49,252 bases of DNA from Actinomycetota bacterium (GCA_030684515.1 JAUXVJ010000010.1:1-49252); one strand, 5' to 3'; positions 1 through 8,601 are shown, counted from the first letter of the stretch. Notes: generated by a model from the letters alone, not told the origin. A program made the numbers and translations.

Positions 1-3
1 GTA

Positions 4-45
4 GCAGAGGGGCCAGGCGCATGGCTCCTGGCACCTCTGCTTTTT
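4..45 (+). terminator. Rho-independent terminator of an upstream gene outside the window
   Basis: Arms GCAGAGGGGCCAGG (4-17) and CCTGGCACCTCTGC (27-40) pair with a single mismatch around a 9-nt loop and are followed by five T residues (41-45). The T run on the + strand implies that it ends a + strand gene lying to the left of the window. Confidence 0.8.
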
Positions 46-84
46 CATCTCATCTGGTGCAGGGCTGTTTTATTTTCAAACAGG

Positions 85-113
85 TTGCAGGATCAGTTCT
101 CAGTGCCTACCGT
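85..113 (+). promoter_or_regulatory. Probable promoter for the SDR-MaoC-DUF35-thiolase operon
   Basis: TTGCAG (85-90) and TACCGT (108-113, matching the actinobacterial TAnnnT -10 pattern) are separated by exactly 17 nt. The predicted transcription start lies about 40 nt before the TTG start at 161. Only a poor half-match to the left-module operator is present here (TACcgtCCTAAG), so control of this unit by the same regulator is uncertain. Confidence 0.4.
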
Positions 114-160
114 CCTAAGCCAACGCCCACTTTGTACAGATTCCTGATCGGAGCATCGCA

Positions 161-1084
161 TTGTCTTCAGCACAACCACTCGCAGGTCGCGTCACCATCA
201 TCACGGGGGCCGGTCGAGGTATCGGTCGGGGTCACGCACTTGAATTTGCCAGACTTGGCTCGGCCGTTGTCGTCAATGACTTCGGTGGAGCTGGCGACGG
301 TAGTGGCGGCTCACACGAGCCTGCCGACGAGGTGGTAGCTGAGATCAAAGCGATGGGCGGCCAGGCTGTTGCACAGTTCGGCGATGTCTCAGATCCCAAG
401 TGCGCAGATGAACTGGTAGCTCTTGCCCTCAGCGAATTCGGCGATATCAATGCCCTGGTGAACAACGCCGGCAACCTGCGCGACAAGACGATCGTCAACA
501 TGGAAGTCGAAGACTTCGAGTCCGTCATCAATGTGCATCTCAAGGGAACCTTCCTGACCACCCGCGCAGTCGGCCGCTACTGGCGCGACGCGGTCAAGGA
601 AGGCAAGGCTGCTGCGCCACGCATCGTCAACACGACTTCAGGAAGCGGGCTGTTCGGCAACTTCGGTCAGGGCAACTACTCACCTGCCAAGGCCGGCATC
701 GCTGCCTTCACGATTGTCACCTCACTTGAGTTTGCAAAGTTCGGTGCGACGGCGAACTGCATTGCCCCAGTGGCCAAGACTCGACTACTCGGCACAGTTG
801 GCGCTGTCGAACTCAAGGAGGGCTATGACCCCTTCAACCCTGACTACATCTCCAATGCGGTCAGCTGGCTGGGTGGACCTGATTGCACCGTCACAGGTCG
901 CGCCTTCAGCGTGGTCGGTGGATACATCGGTGTCGGCGAGGGCTGGCAGATCGGTGATCGGGTATTCAATGAAAGTGGTCCACTCACCTACGACATGATC
1001 AATGAGCAGCTGCCGGCGGCCGTTGCGAACTCCAAGCCCAATGCCAGCCCCGGTGCCTCGCACCCCTACTCAATGCAGGACTAA
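161..1084 (+). CDS. SDR family 3-hydroxyacyl-CoA dehydrogenase-like oxidoreductase
   Basis: This is a 307-aa short-chain dehydrogenase. A Rossmann motif TGAGRGIGRG starts near residue 15, NNAG lies near residue 100, and the catalytic Ser and YSPAK (Tyr-x3-Lys) lie near residues 160-172. The long C-terminal extension and the overall pattern resemble the dehydrogenase part of peroxisomal multifunctional enzyme type 2 (HSD17B4), so oxidation of a 3-hydroxyacyl-CoA is the likely role. The TTG start is chosen because GGAG (150-153) lies 7 nt upstream and the next in-frame region already encodes the Rossmann strand. A MaoC hydratase follows 2 nt after the stop, giving a hydratase plus dehydrogenase pair like that of MFE-2 but split into two genes. 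The substrate cannot be told from the sequence. Confidence 0.85.
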   Translation: MSSAQPLAGRVTIITGAGRGIGRGHALEFARLGSAVVVNDFGGAGDGSGGSHEPADEVVAEIKAMGGQAVAQFGDVSDPKCADELVALALSEFGDINALVNNAGNLRDKTIVNMEVEDFESVINVHLKGTFLTTRAVGRYWRDAVKEGKAAAPRIVNTTSGSGLFGNFGQGNYSPAKAGIAAFTIVTSLEFAKFGATANCIAPVAKTRLLGTVGAVELKEGYDPFNPDYISNAVSWLGGPDCTVTGRAFSVVGGYIGVGEGWQIGDRVFNESGPLTYDMINEQLPAAVANSKPNASPGASHPYSMQD

Positions 1085-1086
1085 CC

Positions 1087-1941
1087 ATGCCACTTGATTT
1101 CAATGCCATCGGTCAGAAGACAGAGCCAACGCAAATCAGTTGGGACTCCGATCGCGCGCTCATCTATGCACTTGGCGTAGGCGCCGGTCAGGAAGATGCC
1201 CTGAAGGAACTCCAGTTCACCACCGAGAACTCCGATGGCCATCCGCAGCAGGTCCTGCCTACCTTTGCTGTGGTGATGGGCGCAGGTGCAGCGCGTGGAC
1301 CTGGCATCAACTATGGCGACTTCGATCGCAGCAAGTTGCTCCACGGTCAGCAGGCCATCCGCCTGTTCAAGCCGATCCCCGTGGCTGGCGTGGGCATGCA
1401 GTCCTCCGAGCTCACAGGCATCTACGACAAGGGCAGCGGCGCACTGGTCACGATGACCACCACCATCACCGACACTGACGGCAATGTGCTCGTTGAATCA
1501 TCCAATGGCTCCTTCATTCGTGGCGAGGGCGGCTTCGGAGGCAACCCAAGCCCGAACGAGGAATGGGATCAGCCCACCCGTCCGGCAGATCACGTCATCA
1601 CTCAGCAGACGCGCCCAGATCAAGCGCTGATCTATCGCCTGTCAGGTGACCGCAACCCCCTGCACAACGATCCGGTGTTCGCAGCCCGGGGCGGCTTTGG
1701 TGTTCCGATCCTGCATGGCCTGTGCAGCTTTGGCTTCGTCGGACGAGCAATCCTGCACACGGTGGCTGGTTCAGATGTAACGCGCTTCAATGCGATGTCG
1801 GTTCGCTTCTCCAAGCCGGTCATGCCGGGCCAGGCACTGACCACACATATGTGGGTTGATGGTTCCCGGGTGCAGTTCCGCACTCTCGTTGATGATGCAG
1901 TGGTGCTGGATCGCGGAGTGGCAGAGGTGAAGAGCGCTTGA
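1087..1941 (+). CDS. MaoC-like (R)-specific enoyl-CoA hydratase
   Basis: This is a 284-aa protein with the double hot-dog layout of hydratase 2. Residues 1-150 form a degenerate N-terminal half. The C-terminal half carries the signature YRLSGDRNPLHND near residues 183-195, with candidate catalytic Asp188 and His193, followed by GVPILHGLCSFG. It probably adds water to a trans-2-enoyl-CoA to give an (R)-3-hydroxyacyl-CoA for the SDR encoded just upstream. The stop overlaps the start of the DUF35 gene by 4 nt, indicating translational coupling. The order MaoC, DUF35, thiolase-like recalls the ChsH/Ltp2 steroid side-chain module, where MaoC and DUF35 domains are fused; here they are separate. Confidence 0.9.
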   Translation: MPLDFNAIGQKTEPTQISWDSDRALIYALGVGAGQEDALKELQFTTENSDGHPQQVLPTFAVVMGAGAARGPGINYGDFDRSKLLHGQQAIRLFKPIPVAGVGMQSSELTGIYDKGSGALVTMTTTITDTDGNVLVESSNGSFIRGEGGFGGNPSPNEEWDQPTRPADHVITQQTRPDQALIYRLSGDRNPLHNDPVFAARGGFGVPILHGLCSFGFVGRAILHTVAGSDVTRFNAMSVRFSKPVMPGQALTTHMWVDGSRVQFRTLVDDAVVLDRGVAEVKSA

Positions 1942-2354
1942 CCGGAAAATCAGTTCCGTCCGCCACACCCGAAACTCGTCAGTACTGGGAGCACACCGCA
2001 CAGGGTGAGATCTGGATGCCCAGTTGCAATGATCACGGTTGGGTTTTTCCGCCGCGGCCACATTGCCCCAAGTGCGGCAAGCGCCCACTTGACTGGATGC
2101 AGCTCTCGGGCAAGGGCACGATCGCGTCTTTCATCATTTCGCATCGCGCAGGGGTCGGCTATCAAGATGAAGTGCCGTACTTCATCATCATTGTGGATAC
2201 CGCTGAAGGTCCACGAATGGTCGGCAATCTCTATGGCGTTCCCGTCACTCCAGAAAGCGTCACAATCGGCATGCCCGTTGAAGTGTTCTTCGAGGATCGC
2301 GAAGGTGTTCATGTGCCGCAATGGCGACCAGTGGGATCCACGGTGACGCTATGA
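1938..2354 (+). CDS. DUF35 zinc-ribbon/OB-fold protein, partner of the following thiolase-like protein
   Basis: This 138-aa protein has an N-terminal rubredoxin-like zinc ribbon followed by the acyl-CoA-associated OB fold (about residues 60-135, including GKGTIASFII and MPVEVFFED). The zinc ribbon is unusual: the first Cys pair reads C-N-D-H (near residue 31) while the second is an intact CPKC, so one ligand may be His. DUF35 proteins are known partners of thiolase-like aldolases or thiolases. The gene uses a TTG start that overlaps the MaoC stop by 4 nt and ends in an ATGA overlap with the thiolase-like gene, so the trio is probably co-translated. Confidence 0.85.
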   Translation: MTGKSVPSATPETRQYWEHTAQGEIWMPSCNDHGWVFPPRPHCPKCGKRPLDWMQLSGKGTIASFIISHRAGVGYQDEVPYFIIIVDTAEGPRMVGNLYGVPVTPESVTIGMPVEVFFEDREGVHVPQWRPVGSTVTL

Positions 2355-3490
2355 AGCCCGACGACATTGTCATTGTCGGTGCCTCGGAGTCTGAGAACAT
2401 CGGCATCGTGCCGGATGTATCGGCGATGGGTCTGGCCATTGACTCGGCACTGCGCGCCTTGGACGACGCTGGCCTGACGCCGGCTGATGTTGACGGCATT
2501 GCCGGCACGATGCATCCGGCCGAACTCGCCCTGCAACTGGGAACGCGCCCACGTTACGCAGACGGAACCAATGTCGGTGGCTGTTCATACATGCTGCACG
2601 TGCGCCATGCCGTTGCGGCACTGCGTGCTGACATGGCATCTGTCGTCGTCATCATGCATGGCGAATCCGGGCGGTCACGTGTGGGCGTACCGATGATGTC
2701 AATGGACATGACGGCGGCGCCGGGACAGTTCGAACGCATCTACGGCGTTGCTGGAACGTTCTCAATGTTCACCCTGCCGGTCATGGCCTACTTGAACAAG
2801 TACGGACTTGATGAGAGCGCACTTGCCGAAGTTTCCGTGGCGCAGTCCAAGTGGGCCGCACAGCAGCCGCGTGCATTGCGACAGAAGATCGTGACCGTTG
2901 ACGATGTGCTCAACTCCAGCATGATCGCCTGGCCATTTCGGGTCCTTGAATGCTGCCCGCTCACCGATGGCGGTGGATCGCTGGTACTCACCACTGCATC
3001 CAGAGCTGCCGATATGGATTTGAAGTACGAACCAGTGGTGGTTGCTGGCACTGGTTCATTGGTTGAAGGCGCTGGATCGTCCTTCATGGAAGACCTCACA
3101 AGTTTTCGAGCCTTCCGGGAATCCTCTGCTGAGGCCTTTCGCACAGCCGAGATGACCGTGGACGACATCGATCATCTGATGATCTATGACGCGTACGCGC
3201 ATCTGCCCTTGTATGGGCTTGAAGACCTTGGCTTCGTCGGCAAGGGTGAGGCAGCTGAATTCATCAAGAGCGGCGCCACCAGCCCAGGTGGATCACTGCC
3301 GATGAACACCAATGGTGGCGGCATCATGTACACGCACACCGGCATGTACGGCATGTTCGCCTTGCAGGAAGCCGTACGTCAGATGCGTGGCACCTCACCT
3401 GCACAGGTCGACGGGGTGGAGACGAGCTTCGTCCAAGGCGTCGGCGGTATGTTTGCTGCTGCTGGATCGGTGATCCTGCGCAAGGTATAG
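2351..3490 (+). CDS. Thiolase-like (lipid-transfer protein family) acyltransferase with Cys and His retained
   Basis: This is a 379-aa member of the SCP-x/lipid-transfer thiolase family. The start at 2351 is preferred over an upstream ATG at 2321 because it forms an ATGA overlap with the DUF35 stop and begins directly with the first beta strand. Cys78 in the GGCSY segment falls at the thiolase nucleophile position. His329, seven residues after the first Gly of NTNGGG, falls at the position of the catalytic His. Tyr279 lies in the IYDAY motif. The other four thiolase-like proteins in the window lack this Cys, so this one may be a true thiolase, while they are more like retro-aldolases. It probably acts with the upstream DUF35 protein after hydration and oxidation by the two preceding enzymes. 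Confidence 0.85.
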   Translation: MKPDDIVIVGASESENIGIVPDVSAMGLAIDSALRALDDAGLTPADVDGIAGTMHPAELALQLGTRPRYADGTNVGGCSYMLHVRHAVAALRADMASVVVIMHGESGRSRVGVPMMSMDMTAAPGQFERIYGVAGTFSMFTLPVMAYLNKYGLDESALAEVSVAQSKWAAQQPRALRQKIVTVDDVLNSSMIAWPFRVLECCPLTDGGGSLVLTTASRAADMDLKYEPVVVAGTGSLVEGAGSSFMEDLTSFRAFRESSAEAFRTAEMTVDDIDHLMIYDAYAHLPLYGLEDLGFVGKGEAAEFIKSGATSPGGSLPMNTNGGGIMYTHTGMYGMFALQEAVRQMRGTSPAQVDGVETSFVQGVGGMFAAAGSVILRKV

Positions 3491-3498
3491 GGGGCAAC

Positions 3499-3945
3499 AT
3501 GGCAAGCGATCTCATCTCGGTCAGCGCATCAGCGCAGTCCACAGCGTCAGCCGAGAAGGTGTTCGCTGCCCTGGCTTCTGGCGCGACCTGGCCGCAATGG
3601 TCTGCCATCAAGAAGTTCTCGCTCGAAAGCCCTGGTGCAGACGGCGCCGAAGGTGTGGGTGCAATCCGGCTTTGGAACAGCGGTCTGATGGCCACTCGCG
3701 AGCAGGTCGTTGAATTGCAGGCCCCGAGCAAGTTTGCCTACACCCTGCTGTCGAGCAAGTTGGTCAAGGTGCGCGACTACCGAGCTGATGTGACGGTGAC
3801 TCCCACGGACACCGGTTGCACCGTTGTGTGGTCAACGGTGTTTCGCCCCAAGCTTGCTGGCACCGGCTGGTTCTGGAAACTGGCACTGAGCAAGCTCGGT
3901 GCCAGTTTGGCCAAGGGTGTTGCGGAGTACGCCGCTAAGGCTTAG
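3499..3945 (+). CDS. SRPBCC (polyketide cyclase/START-like) ligand-binding protein
   Basis: This 148-aa protein has the pattern of a Bet v1/START-like SRPBCC fold: an N-terminal strand ending in VSASAQSTASAEKVFAAL, then WPQWSAI, a VGAIRLW strand, and a C-terminal long helix. The family binds hydrophobic ligands and has no single reaction. The gene lies 8 nt after the thiolase-like gene and ends the operon that starts at 161. Its stop overlaps the stop of the convergent thiolase-like gene by 4 nt. A role as carrier or cyclase for pathway intermediates is plausible but cannot be shown from the sequence. Confidence 0.8.
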   Translation: MASDLISVSASAQSTASAEKVFAALASGATWPQWSAIKKFSLESPGADGAEGVGAIRLWNSGLMATREQVVELQAPSKFAYTLLSSKLVKVRDYRADVTVTPTDTGCTVVWSTVFRPKLAGTGWFWKLALSKLGASLAKGVAEYAAKA

Positions 3946-5102
3946 TCCGCGGTGAGCAATGCACAGGCCGCGAATCCACCCACCGCGTTGCTGACGACTC
4001 CAACCTTCGGGTTGTTCGGCAGTGCGCGATCGCCTGCTGTTCCACGAAGTTGACGGGTGACTTCGATGAAGAAGTTGGCCCCGTGACGCCGACCCACATT
4101 GCACGCCCCACCGTCGGTGTTGGTTGGCAGCGAGCCGGTTGCAGAAGTTGCGCCTGAGCGCACGAATGCGCCGCTGCCGCCCTCTTCGGCAAAGCCCAGC
4201 GCTTCCAACCACTGCATGGCAATGAAACTGAAGCCGTCGTACAGGCCTGCGGTCTGCACATCCTTGGGCTTGAAGTCTGAGCGGCTCCACATGCGCTCGG
4301 CCGCCATGAATGGCGAGGAGTGCGTCATCTCGTCTACGAGGCTGAAGTCGGCTTCTTTCGTGGTGCCATTGGCCCAGGAGTCGAAGAACACTGGCTTCTG
4401 CTTCATGTCACGAGCACGCTCTTCGGTGGTGAAGATCAACGCGCTGGAGGAGTCAACGGGGTAGTCGCAGTCCAGAAGGTGCAGTGGCTTGGCGATGTAG
4501 CGCGAGTTGAGGTAGTCCTCCATGGTGAGTTCTTCATGGAAGAAGGACTCGGTTGGATTTGCCACGGCGAACTTGCGCTGGGCAATTGCGAAGGCTCCGA
4601 AGTCCTCTTCGGTTGAGCCGTACTTGGCCATGTGGCGCGTCATGTACATGCCAGCCCAGTGCGATCCAGTGAAAGATCCGTAGGGCATCGAGAACTGCAT
4701 GTTGCCTGGGATACCAGCGCGTGCTCCGCCAGCAAGCATTGCTGCGCCGCCTGCCGCGCCATCCTTGTGAACCGTGCGCAGGGTCAACACCGTCTCGGCT
4801 GAGCCGGACTCGATCGCTGCGATGGCGTGCATGGCTGCAACGCTGTAGGCAGCTCCGTCGACATTGCCGGAGTAGAAGGCCAGATCCGGAATGCCGAGCA
4901 TTGCTGCTGTGTGCGTGGATGACACGAACTGATGCGGGAAGCTGTGCACGACAACGCCGTCAATATCTGTCGGCTTGATTCCGGCGTCAGCCATTGCTGC
5001 AACGCTGGACTGTGCGGTCAACTTGTCCAGCGTATAGCCGGTACCGCGACTCACATCTGAGTAGCCGACGCCGACGATTGCGACGCGATTCTTCTTCGAC
5101 AT
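3942..5102 (-). CDS. Thiolase-like lipid-transfer protein without nucleophilic Cys
   Basis: This 386-aa thiolase-superfamily protein starts at the ATG at 5102, which is preceded by AGGAG. A longer reading frame exists but would run into the upstream DUF35 gene. The N-terminal strand VAIVGVGYSDVSRG and the LYDG motif (Tyr288) are present. The position of the thiolase Cys holds Ala (NVDGAAYS near residue 84). In the NTDGGACNVGRRH segment the catalytic-His position holds Arg338, with a His two residues later. It is therefore unlikely to be a classical thiolase; a DUF35-dependent aldolase or another C-C lyase role is more likely. Its DUF35 partner lies just upstream (5134-5556) in the same minus-strand operon. 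Confidence 0.85.
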   Translation of the reverse strand: MSKKNRVAIVGVGYSDVSRGTGYTLDKLTAQSSVAAMADAGIKPTDIDGVVVHSFPHQFVSSTHTAAMLGIPDLAFYSGNVDGAAYSVAAMHAIAAIESGSAETVLTLRTVHKDGAAGGAAMLAGGARAGIPGNMQFSMPYGSFTGSHWAGMYMTRHMAKYGSTEEDFGAFAIAQRKFAVANPTESFFHEELTMEDYLNSRYIAKPLHLLDCDYPVDSSSALIFTTEERARDMKQKPVFFDSWANGTTKEADFSLVDEMTHSSPFMAAERMWSRSDFKPKDVQTAGLYDGFSFIAMQWLEALGFAEEGGSGAFVRSGATSATGSLPTNTDGGACNVGRRHGANFFIEVTRQLRGTAGDRALPNNPKVGVVSNAVGGFAACALLTAD

Positions 5103-5133
5103 TACATAACTCCTGAAGTGTGGTTGCCAGTGA

Positions 5134-5556
5134 TTACTGGGAGATTGGACGGAAGACCGGGAGCATGAATTCGTCACCGAGCGGATTGAAGGTCACCTCC
5201 ACGCGATCACCAACCTTCACACTGTCTGGATCCACATCAACGATGTTCGTGATCATCTTCAGACCTGGCTGGTCATCGAGCTCAACGACTGCCAGAACAA
5301 AGGGGAGCTTGTCGGCGAAGTAGGGATGAAAGGCCTGCGTGGGAATGCAGAAGGTGTACACAGTCCCCTTGCCGGACACGGCCTTGGAGCCAAGATCAAA
5401 GCTCAGGCAGGCGCTGCAGATTGGCTCAGGGGCATGCTGCAAGTGGCCGCAGGAATTGCAGCTCTGGATGACCAATTGACCCTTGGCAGCGCCATCCCAG
5501 AAGGCTTGGGTCAGCTCATTGGGCAGGGGCAGCGGGGGTGAGACCTCGGTTGTCAT
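5134..5556 (-). CDS. DUF35 zinc-ribbon/OB-fold protein
   Basis: This 140-aa protein has a complete zinc ribbon, C-N-S-C then C-S-A-C near residues 34-53, followed by an OB fold (GKGTVYTFCI, then VGDRVEVTF). The start has GGAG about 5 nt upstream. It sits between an SDR gene (14 nt upstream) and the thiolase-like gene (31 nt downstream) on the minus strand, forming a three-gene operon. By family precedent it forms a hetero-oligomer with the downstream thiolase-like protein and contributes to acyl-CoA binding. Confidence 0.87.
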   Translation of the reverse strand: MTTEVSPPLPLPNELTQAFWDGAAKGQLVIQSCNSCGHLQHAPEPICSACLSFDLGSKAVSGKGTVYTFCIPTQAFHPYFADKLPFVLAVVELDDQPGLKMITNIVDVDPDSVKVGDRVEVTFNPLGDEFMLPVFRPISQ

Positions 5557-5570
5557 ATTTCTCCAGTCGA

Positions 5571-6377
5571 TTATTCGTTGTCTTCAGGCCAAAGATCTGC
5601 GTCTGCGATACCACCCATGCCACCAGGCCCACCGTCAATCGACAGTGTCTGTCCGGTGATCCAGCTGCTGAGATCGCTGACGAAGAAGAGTGCGCCATTG
5701 GCGATGTCGATCGGCCAGCCCACTCGGCGCAGGGGGTTGCCTTGGCCCATGCTGTCGGCATCCATGCCGAAGCGCTCCCACGAGCGAAGGGCGCCTTCAG
5801 AGGCAACGCCTCCAACAGCGATGGCATTGGCTCGAATGCCCTTTGGACCCCACTCGGCTGCGATCACGCGGGTGAACATCTGCAGTCCAGCTTTTCCAGC
5901 TGAGTAGGCAGCGCCGCCCTTGACTCCACTGACTCCTGCACCGGATGACATCGAGACGATGGCGGCGTGCTCGGACTTCAGCAGGTGTGGCAGGGCTGCA
6001 CGCGAGCACAGGTATGCCGAGGTCAGGTTCAGTTCGATCGAGTTGCGGAAGCGATCCGGTGGCATGTCCTTGGTGGGGAACATGTATGCGCCGCCGGCGT
6101 TGTTGATGAGGATGTCGAGCTTGCCGAACTCAGCGATGGTGCCGTCGATGAGAGCTTGGACCTGATCTTCGTCCCGCACGTCCGTCTGCATGGCGATCAC
6201 CCGGCGACCGGTGTCTTCAGAGATGCTCTTTGCGACTTCCTGCAGTCGCTCGACCTGTCGACCGGCAATGACGATGTCGGCGCCATTCTCGGCGAACAAG
6301 CGCGCTGTCGCCTTGCCGATGCCGGTGCCGCCGCCAGTGACGATTGCTACGCGATTGCTGAGATCGAACGTGGTCAT
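5571..6377 (-). CDS. SDR family oxidoreductase
   Basis: This is a 268-aa classical SDR. It has the motif TGGGTGIGKA near residue 15, NNAGG near 93, a catalytic Ser in the SMSSGAG segment and YSAGK near 160, and a C-terminal GQTLSIDGG typical of FabG/2,4-dienoyl-CoA-reductase-like members. AAGGAG stands 8 nt before the ATG. It is the first gene of the minus-strand operon with DUF35 and thiolase-like proteins, and it starts from the region shared with the divergent DUF2889 gene at 6536. The N-terminus could also fit the DECR-like group, so either a dehydrogenase or an enoyl reductase is possible. Confidence 0.85.
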   Translation of the reverse strand: MTTFDLSNRVAIVTGGGTGIGKATARLFAENGADIVIAGRQVERLQEVAKSISEDTGRRVIAMQTDVRDEDQVQALIDGTIAEFGKLDILINNAGGAYMFPTKDMPPDRFRNSIELNLTSAYLCSRAALPHLLKSEHAAIVSMSSGAGVSGVKGGAAYSAGKAGLQMFTRVIAAEWGPKGIRANAIAVGGVASEGALRSWERFGMDADSMGQGNPLRRVGWPIDIANGALFFVSDLSSWITGQTLSIDGGPGGMGGIADADLWPEDNE

Positions 6378-6468
6378 TCGTCACACTCCTTGGGTGCTGG
6401 GCGTGTGACCCACCGTAAGAGTTCTCGTGAGCCCTGTCTGGCGTTCAAAGAATCTCGTTCTGCATGCT

Positions 6469-6483
6469 CCGTACCTCGTGTAA
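6469..6483. promoter_or_regulatory. Weak candidate copy of the TAC-N3-GTA operator
   Basis: The 15-mer ccgTACctcGTGtaa keeps the left half and most of the right half of the operator consensus. Its centre is 60 nt before the DUF2889 start at 6536. The other two DUF2889 genes have clear sites centred 56 and 61 nt before their starts, and that spacing is the main reason for listing this degenerate copy. It lies in the region shared with the divergent SDR operon. Confidence 0.4.
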
Positions 6484-6535
6484 CGCTGCGCGCTACCCTC
6501 ACGAGCGCAGTATTCGATTCAACGAAAGATCCCCA

Positions 6536-7543
6536 ATGCCCATTGATATTCCTCTGACCGGTCGCGTTCTCACGGCGGAAGTCAGCGGTCCAGGCGATCC
6601 AAATCGTCCACGCCGCCCCGGCTCCATTCGACGCACGAGCTCCTTGAATATGGATTGGCCCAATGGTTGGGATTCCAGTGCACGAGTGCGCGCCCGCGCA
6701 CGTGATCTGCTGACCTTGGCTGACACGACAAAGACAATTGCAGACGACGTTCTGGTTGCAACTGTTGCTGAAGGGCGGGTGTACGAATCCCTGTTCACTT
6801 TCCCTGATCGACCTGCACTGCAAGCAGTCGTCGGCCTCACACGTCCTGGAAATTCGCGAAATGCGGTCAGTGCCCTGGTCCCCGAGGAACAAGAGGCTGG
6901 CACGCCGCTCTTCCTGCTTCTGGATGACCTGCCTGCTATTGCGCTGATATCGGGTCAGGTCAAGAGCGAGTGGATTCCGACCGCGCAAGCTCTTGCGCAA
7001 AGAGGTGATAGGCCGATCCGTCGAGTGATTGGCATTTGCTCTGGCTACACCCCTGGTTCGTCGGCTTTGGACCCCGATGGTTCAGTGCGGATGATTCAGC
7101 AAGTGCAGGCGATCGGCCCGTTGACTACTGAAGCAGATCCGCAGGCTTGGCACACGCTCCAGGCTGAGACAAGTGAACCTGAGATGCGTCGTGTCCGTCG
7201 CATCGACGTCTGGAAGGACGATGTGCTGCACATCGATTCCTTCTTCCAGGACAGCTGCACCACCGCGGGCGGCGTTCGGGTCGCAGTCCACGAATACGCC
7301 CTTGAAGCAACTGCAGATCTTGAGACTGGTGTGCTCCTGACTGTGAGCGCCCAGCCGCACGTGCTTCCATTCGACAGCTGTCCGGCTGCGGCGAGCAATG
7401 TCGATCGGATGATTGGTATCCCGCTCAATGAATTCCGCTCCGCTGTGCTGAAGCAGTTGCCAGGGACATTGGGTTGCACCCATCTCAGTGACGCCCTGCG
7501 GGCTCTGGCCGAAGTGCCCTCGATGGCACGCCTTACAGCGTAG
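6536..7543 (+). CDS. DUF2889 family protein (copy 1)
   Basis: This 335-aa protein begins at MPIDIP, where the other two copies also begin; a reading frame open further upstream is not supported by them. Shared landmarks of the three copies are an Arg-rich SIRRTSS segment near residue 30, a middle LFLLLDDLPA segment, a C-x-GYxPGSSAL segment, the RRVRRIDVW strand, FFQDS, and a C-terminal LPGTLGCTHLSDALRALAE. These match the pattern I associate with DUF2889, a bacterial family of unknown function. No signal peptide or membrane segment is visible. It is divergent from the SDR-DUF35-thiolase operon and followed by copy 2. I can give no biochemical function; the context suggests the catabolic regulon. 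Confidence 0.75.
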   Translation: MPIDIPLTGRVLTAEVSGPGDPNRPRRPGSIRRTSSLNMDWPNGWDSSARVRARARDLLTLADTTKTIADDVLVATVAEGRVYESLFTFPDRPALQAVVGLTRPGNSRNAVSALVPEEQEAGTPLFLLLDDLPAIALISGQVKSEWIPTAQALAQRGDRPIRRVIGICSGYTPGSSALDPDGSVRMIQQVQAIGPLTTEADPQAWHTLQAETSEPEMRRVRRIDVWKDDVLHIDSFFQDSCTTAGGVRVAVHEYALEATADLETGVLLTVSAQPHVLPFDSCPAAASNVDRMIGIPLNEFRSAVLKQLPGTLGCTHLSDALRALAEVPSMARLTA

Positions 7544-7545
7544 AC
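7531..7545 (+). promoter_or_regulatory. Operator site (TAC-N3-GTA) before DUF2889 copy 2
   Basis: The site reads ccttacagcgtagac and is centred 56 nt before the start at 7594. It overlaps the stop codon of DUF2889 copy 1. TAGACT, beginning inside the right half, is a good TAnnnT -10, so copy 2 probably has its own regulated promoter in the end of copy 1. Confidence 0.6.
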
Positions 7546-7593
7546 TTCCAACCGCCGGTACTCACGCAGACCGGACTAGGCGAAAGGCTTTTC

Positions 7594-8601
7594 ATGGCAG
7601 TCGATGTACCCCTTGATGTTCGCGTGCTCGGACCAGCGATTCCCACTCCCGCTCGTCGGCTGGGATCAGTTCGTCGAACTTCCACCATCGATGCGACTTG
7701 GCCCGCCGGTGTGGGTACCCCCATGCACCTGATTGGCCGGTCACGGGATCTCCTGACGCCGGCAGATGGCTCTACGCCCATCGTGCTGATAGAGGATTCG
7801 CTCCAGGCTGTTGTCGAACCAGATCGCACGACAACGAGCTTGACGACACCTACAGATCGCGTCGACCTTCAGCCGCTTGTCGGGGTCCAAGGCGGCGGCG
7901 GCTCGAGAGCTCGCGTTGTCCAACAGTTGCCTGACGAGGTTGCGGCCGGCACGCCTTTGTACCTTCTCCTGGACGATCTTGCAGGTGCGACTCTGGTGTC
8001 GGGCTTCGCATATACCCACTGGCGTAACCACGAAGAGGTATTCGACTTCAACTCGCCTGAAGTGAAGGCGCGCAAGATCTCGATGGTAGGTATTTGCGCC
8101 GGCTTTCAGAAGGGCGCCAGCGCTCTTGGGGTCGACGGAAATCCGCCAGCAGTGCATGCGATTCAGCCGGTACCGAATCTCATTCGCGAGGACGACGCCT
8201 TTGCTTGGCATGAGCTCTTTGAGGTGACTGAGGTGTCATCACGACGTTCACGCAGGATGGACGTCTGGCGTGAGAGCGATGAGTACGTAATCGATGCCTT
8301 CTTCCAAGATGCAGGAACTTCACCTTCGGGCCCCCGGATTGCGGTGCATGAGTACACGATCCAAGCATCTGTGAATGCAACGACGGGCATCGTCACGTCG
8401 ATCCGCGCGCTGCCTCAAGTACTGCCGTTTCTTGAGTGTCCGATGGCGGCAATGAATGTCGGCCGTCTTGTTGGTCAACCATTGCGCGAGTTCCGAAGCG
8501 TCGTTAACGAACAGTTGCCTGGCATTGATGGATGCACGCACATGAACGATGCACTGCGCGCTCTTGCTGAGGTACCGGTGCTGGCAGCGCAGATTCGTTA
8601 G
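7594..8601 (+). CDS. DUF2889 family protein (copy 2)
   Basis: This 335-aa paralogue of the genes at 6536 and 17039 shares VRRTSTIDATWPAG near residue 30, LYLLLDDLAGATLVSG near 130, CAGFQKGASAL near 170, RRSRRMDVW near 213, VHEYTIQ near 250 and GCTHMNDALRALAEVP at the C-terminus. GAAAGG lies about 8 nt before the ATG. The stop overlaps by 4 nt with the end of the convergent phosphoesterase gene. Its function is unknown. The conserved acidic LLLDD and His-rich segments hint at an enzyme or ligand-binding fold, but no catalytic set can be claimed. Confidence 0.78.
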   Translation: MAVDVPLDVRVLGPAIPTPARRLGSVRRTSTIDATWPAGVGTPMHLIGRSRDLLTPADGSTPIVLIEDSLQAVVEPDRTTTSLTTPTDRVDLQPLVGVQGGGGSRARVVQQLPDEVAAGTPLYLLLDDLAGATLVSGFAYTHWRNHEEVFDFNSPEVKARKISMVGICAGFQKGASALGVDGNPPAVHAIQPVPNLIREDDAFAWHELFEVTEVSSRRSRRMDVWRESDEYVIDAFFQDAGTSPSGPRIAVHEYTIQASVNATTGIVTSIRALPQVLPFLECPMAAMNVGRLVGQPLREFRSVVNEQLPGIDGCTHMNDALRALAEVPVLAAQIR

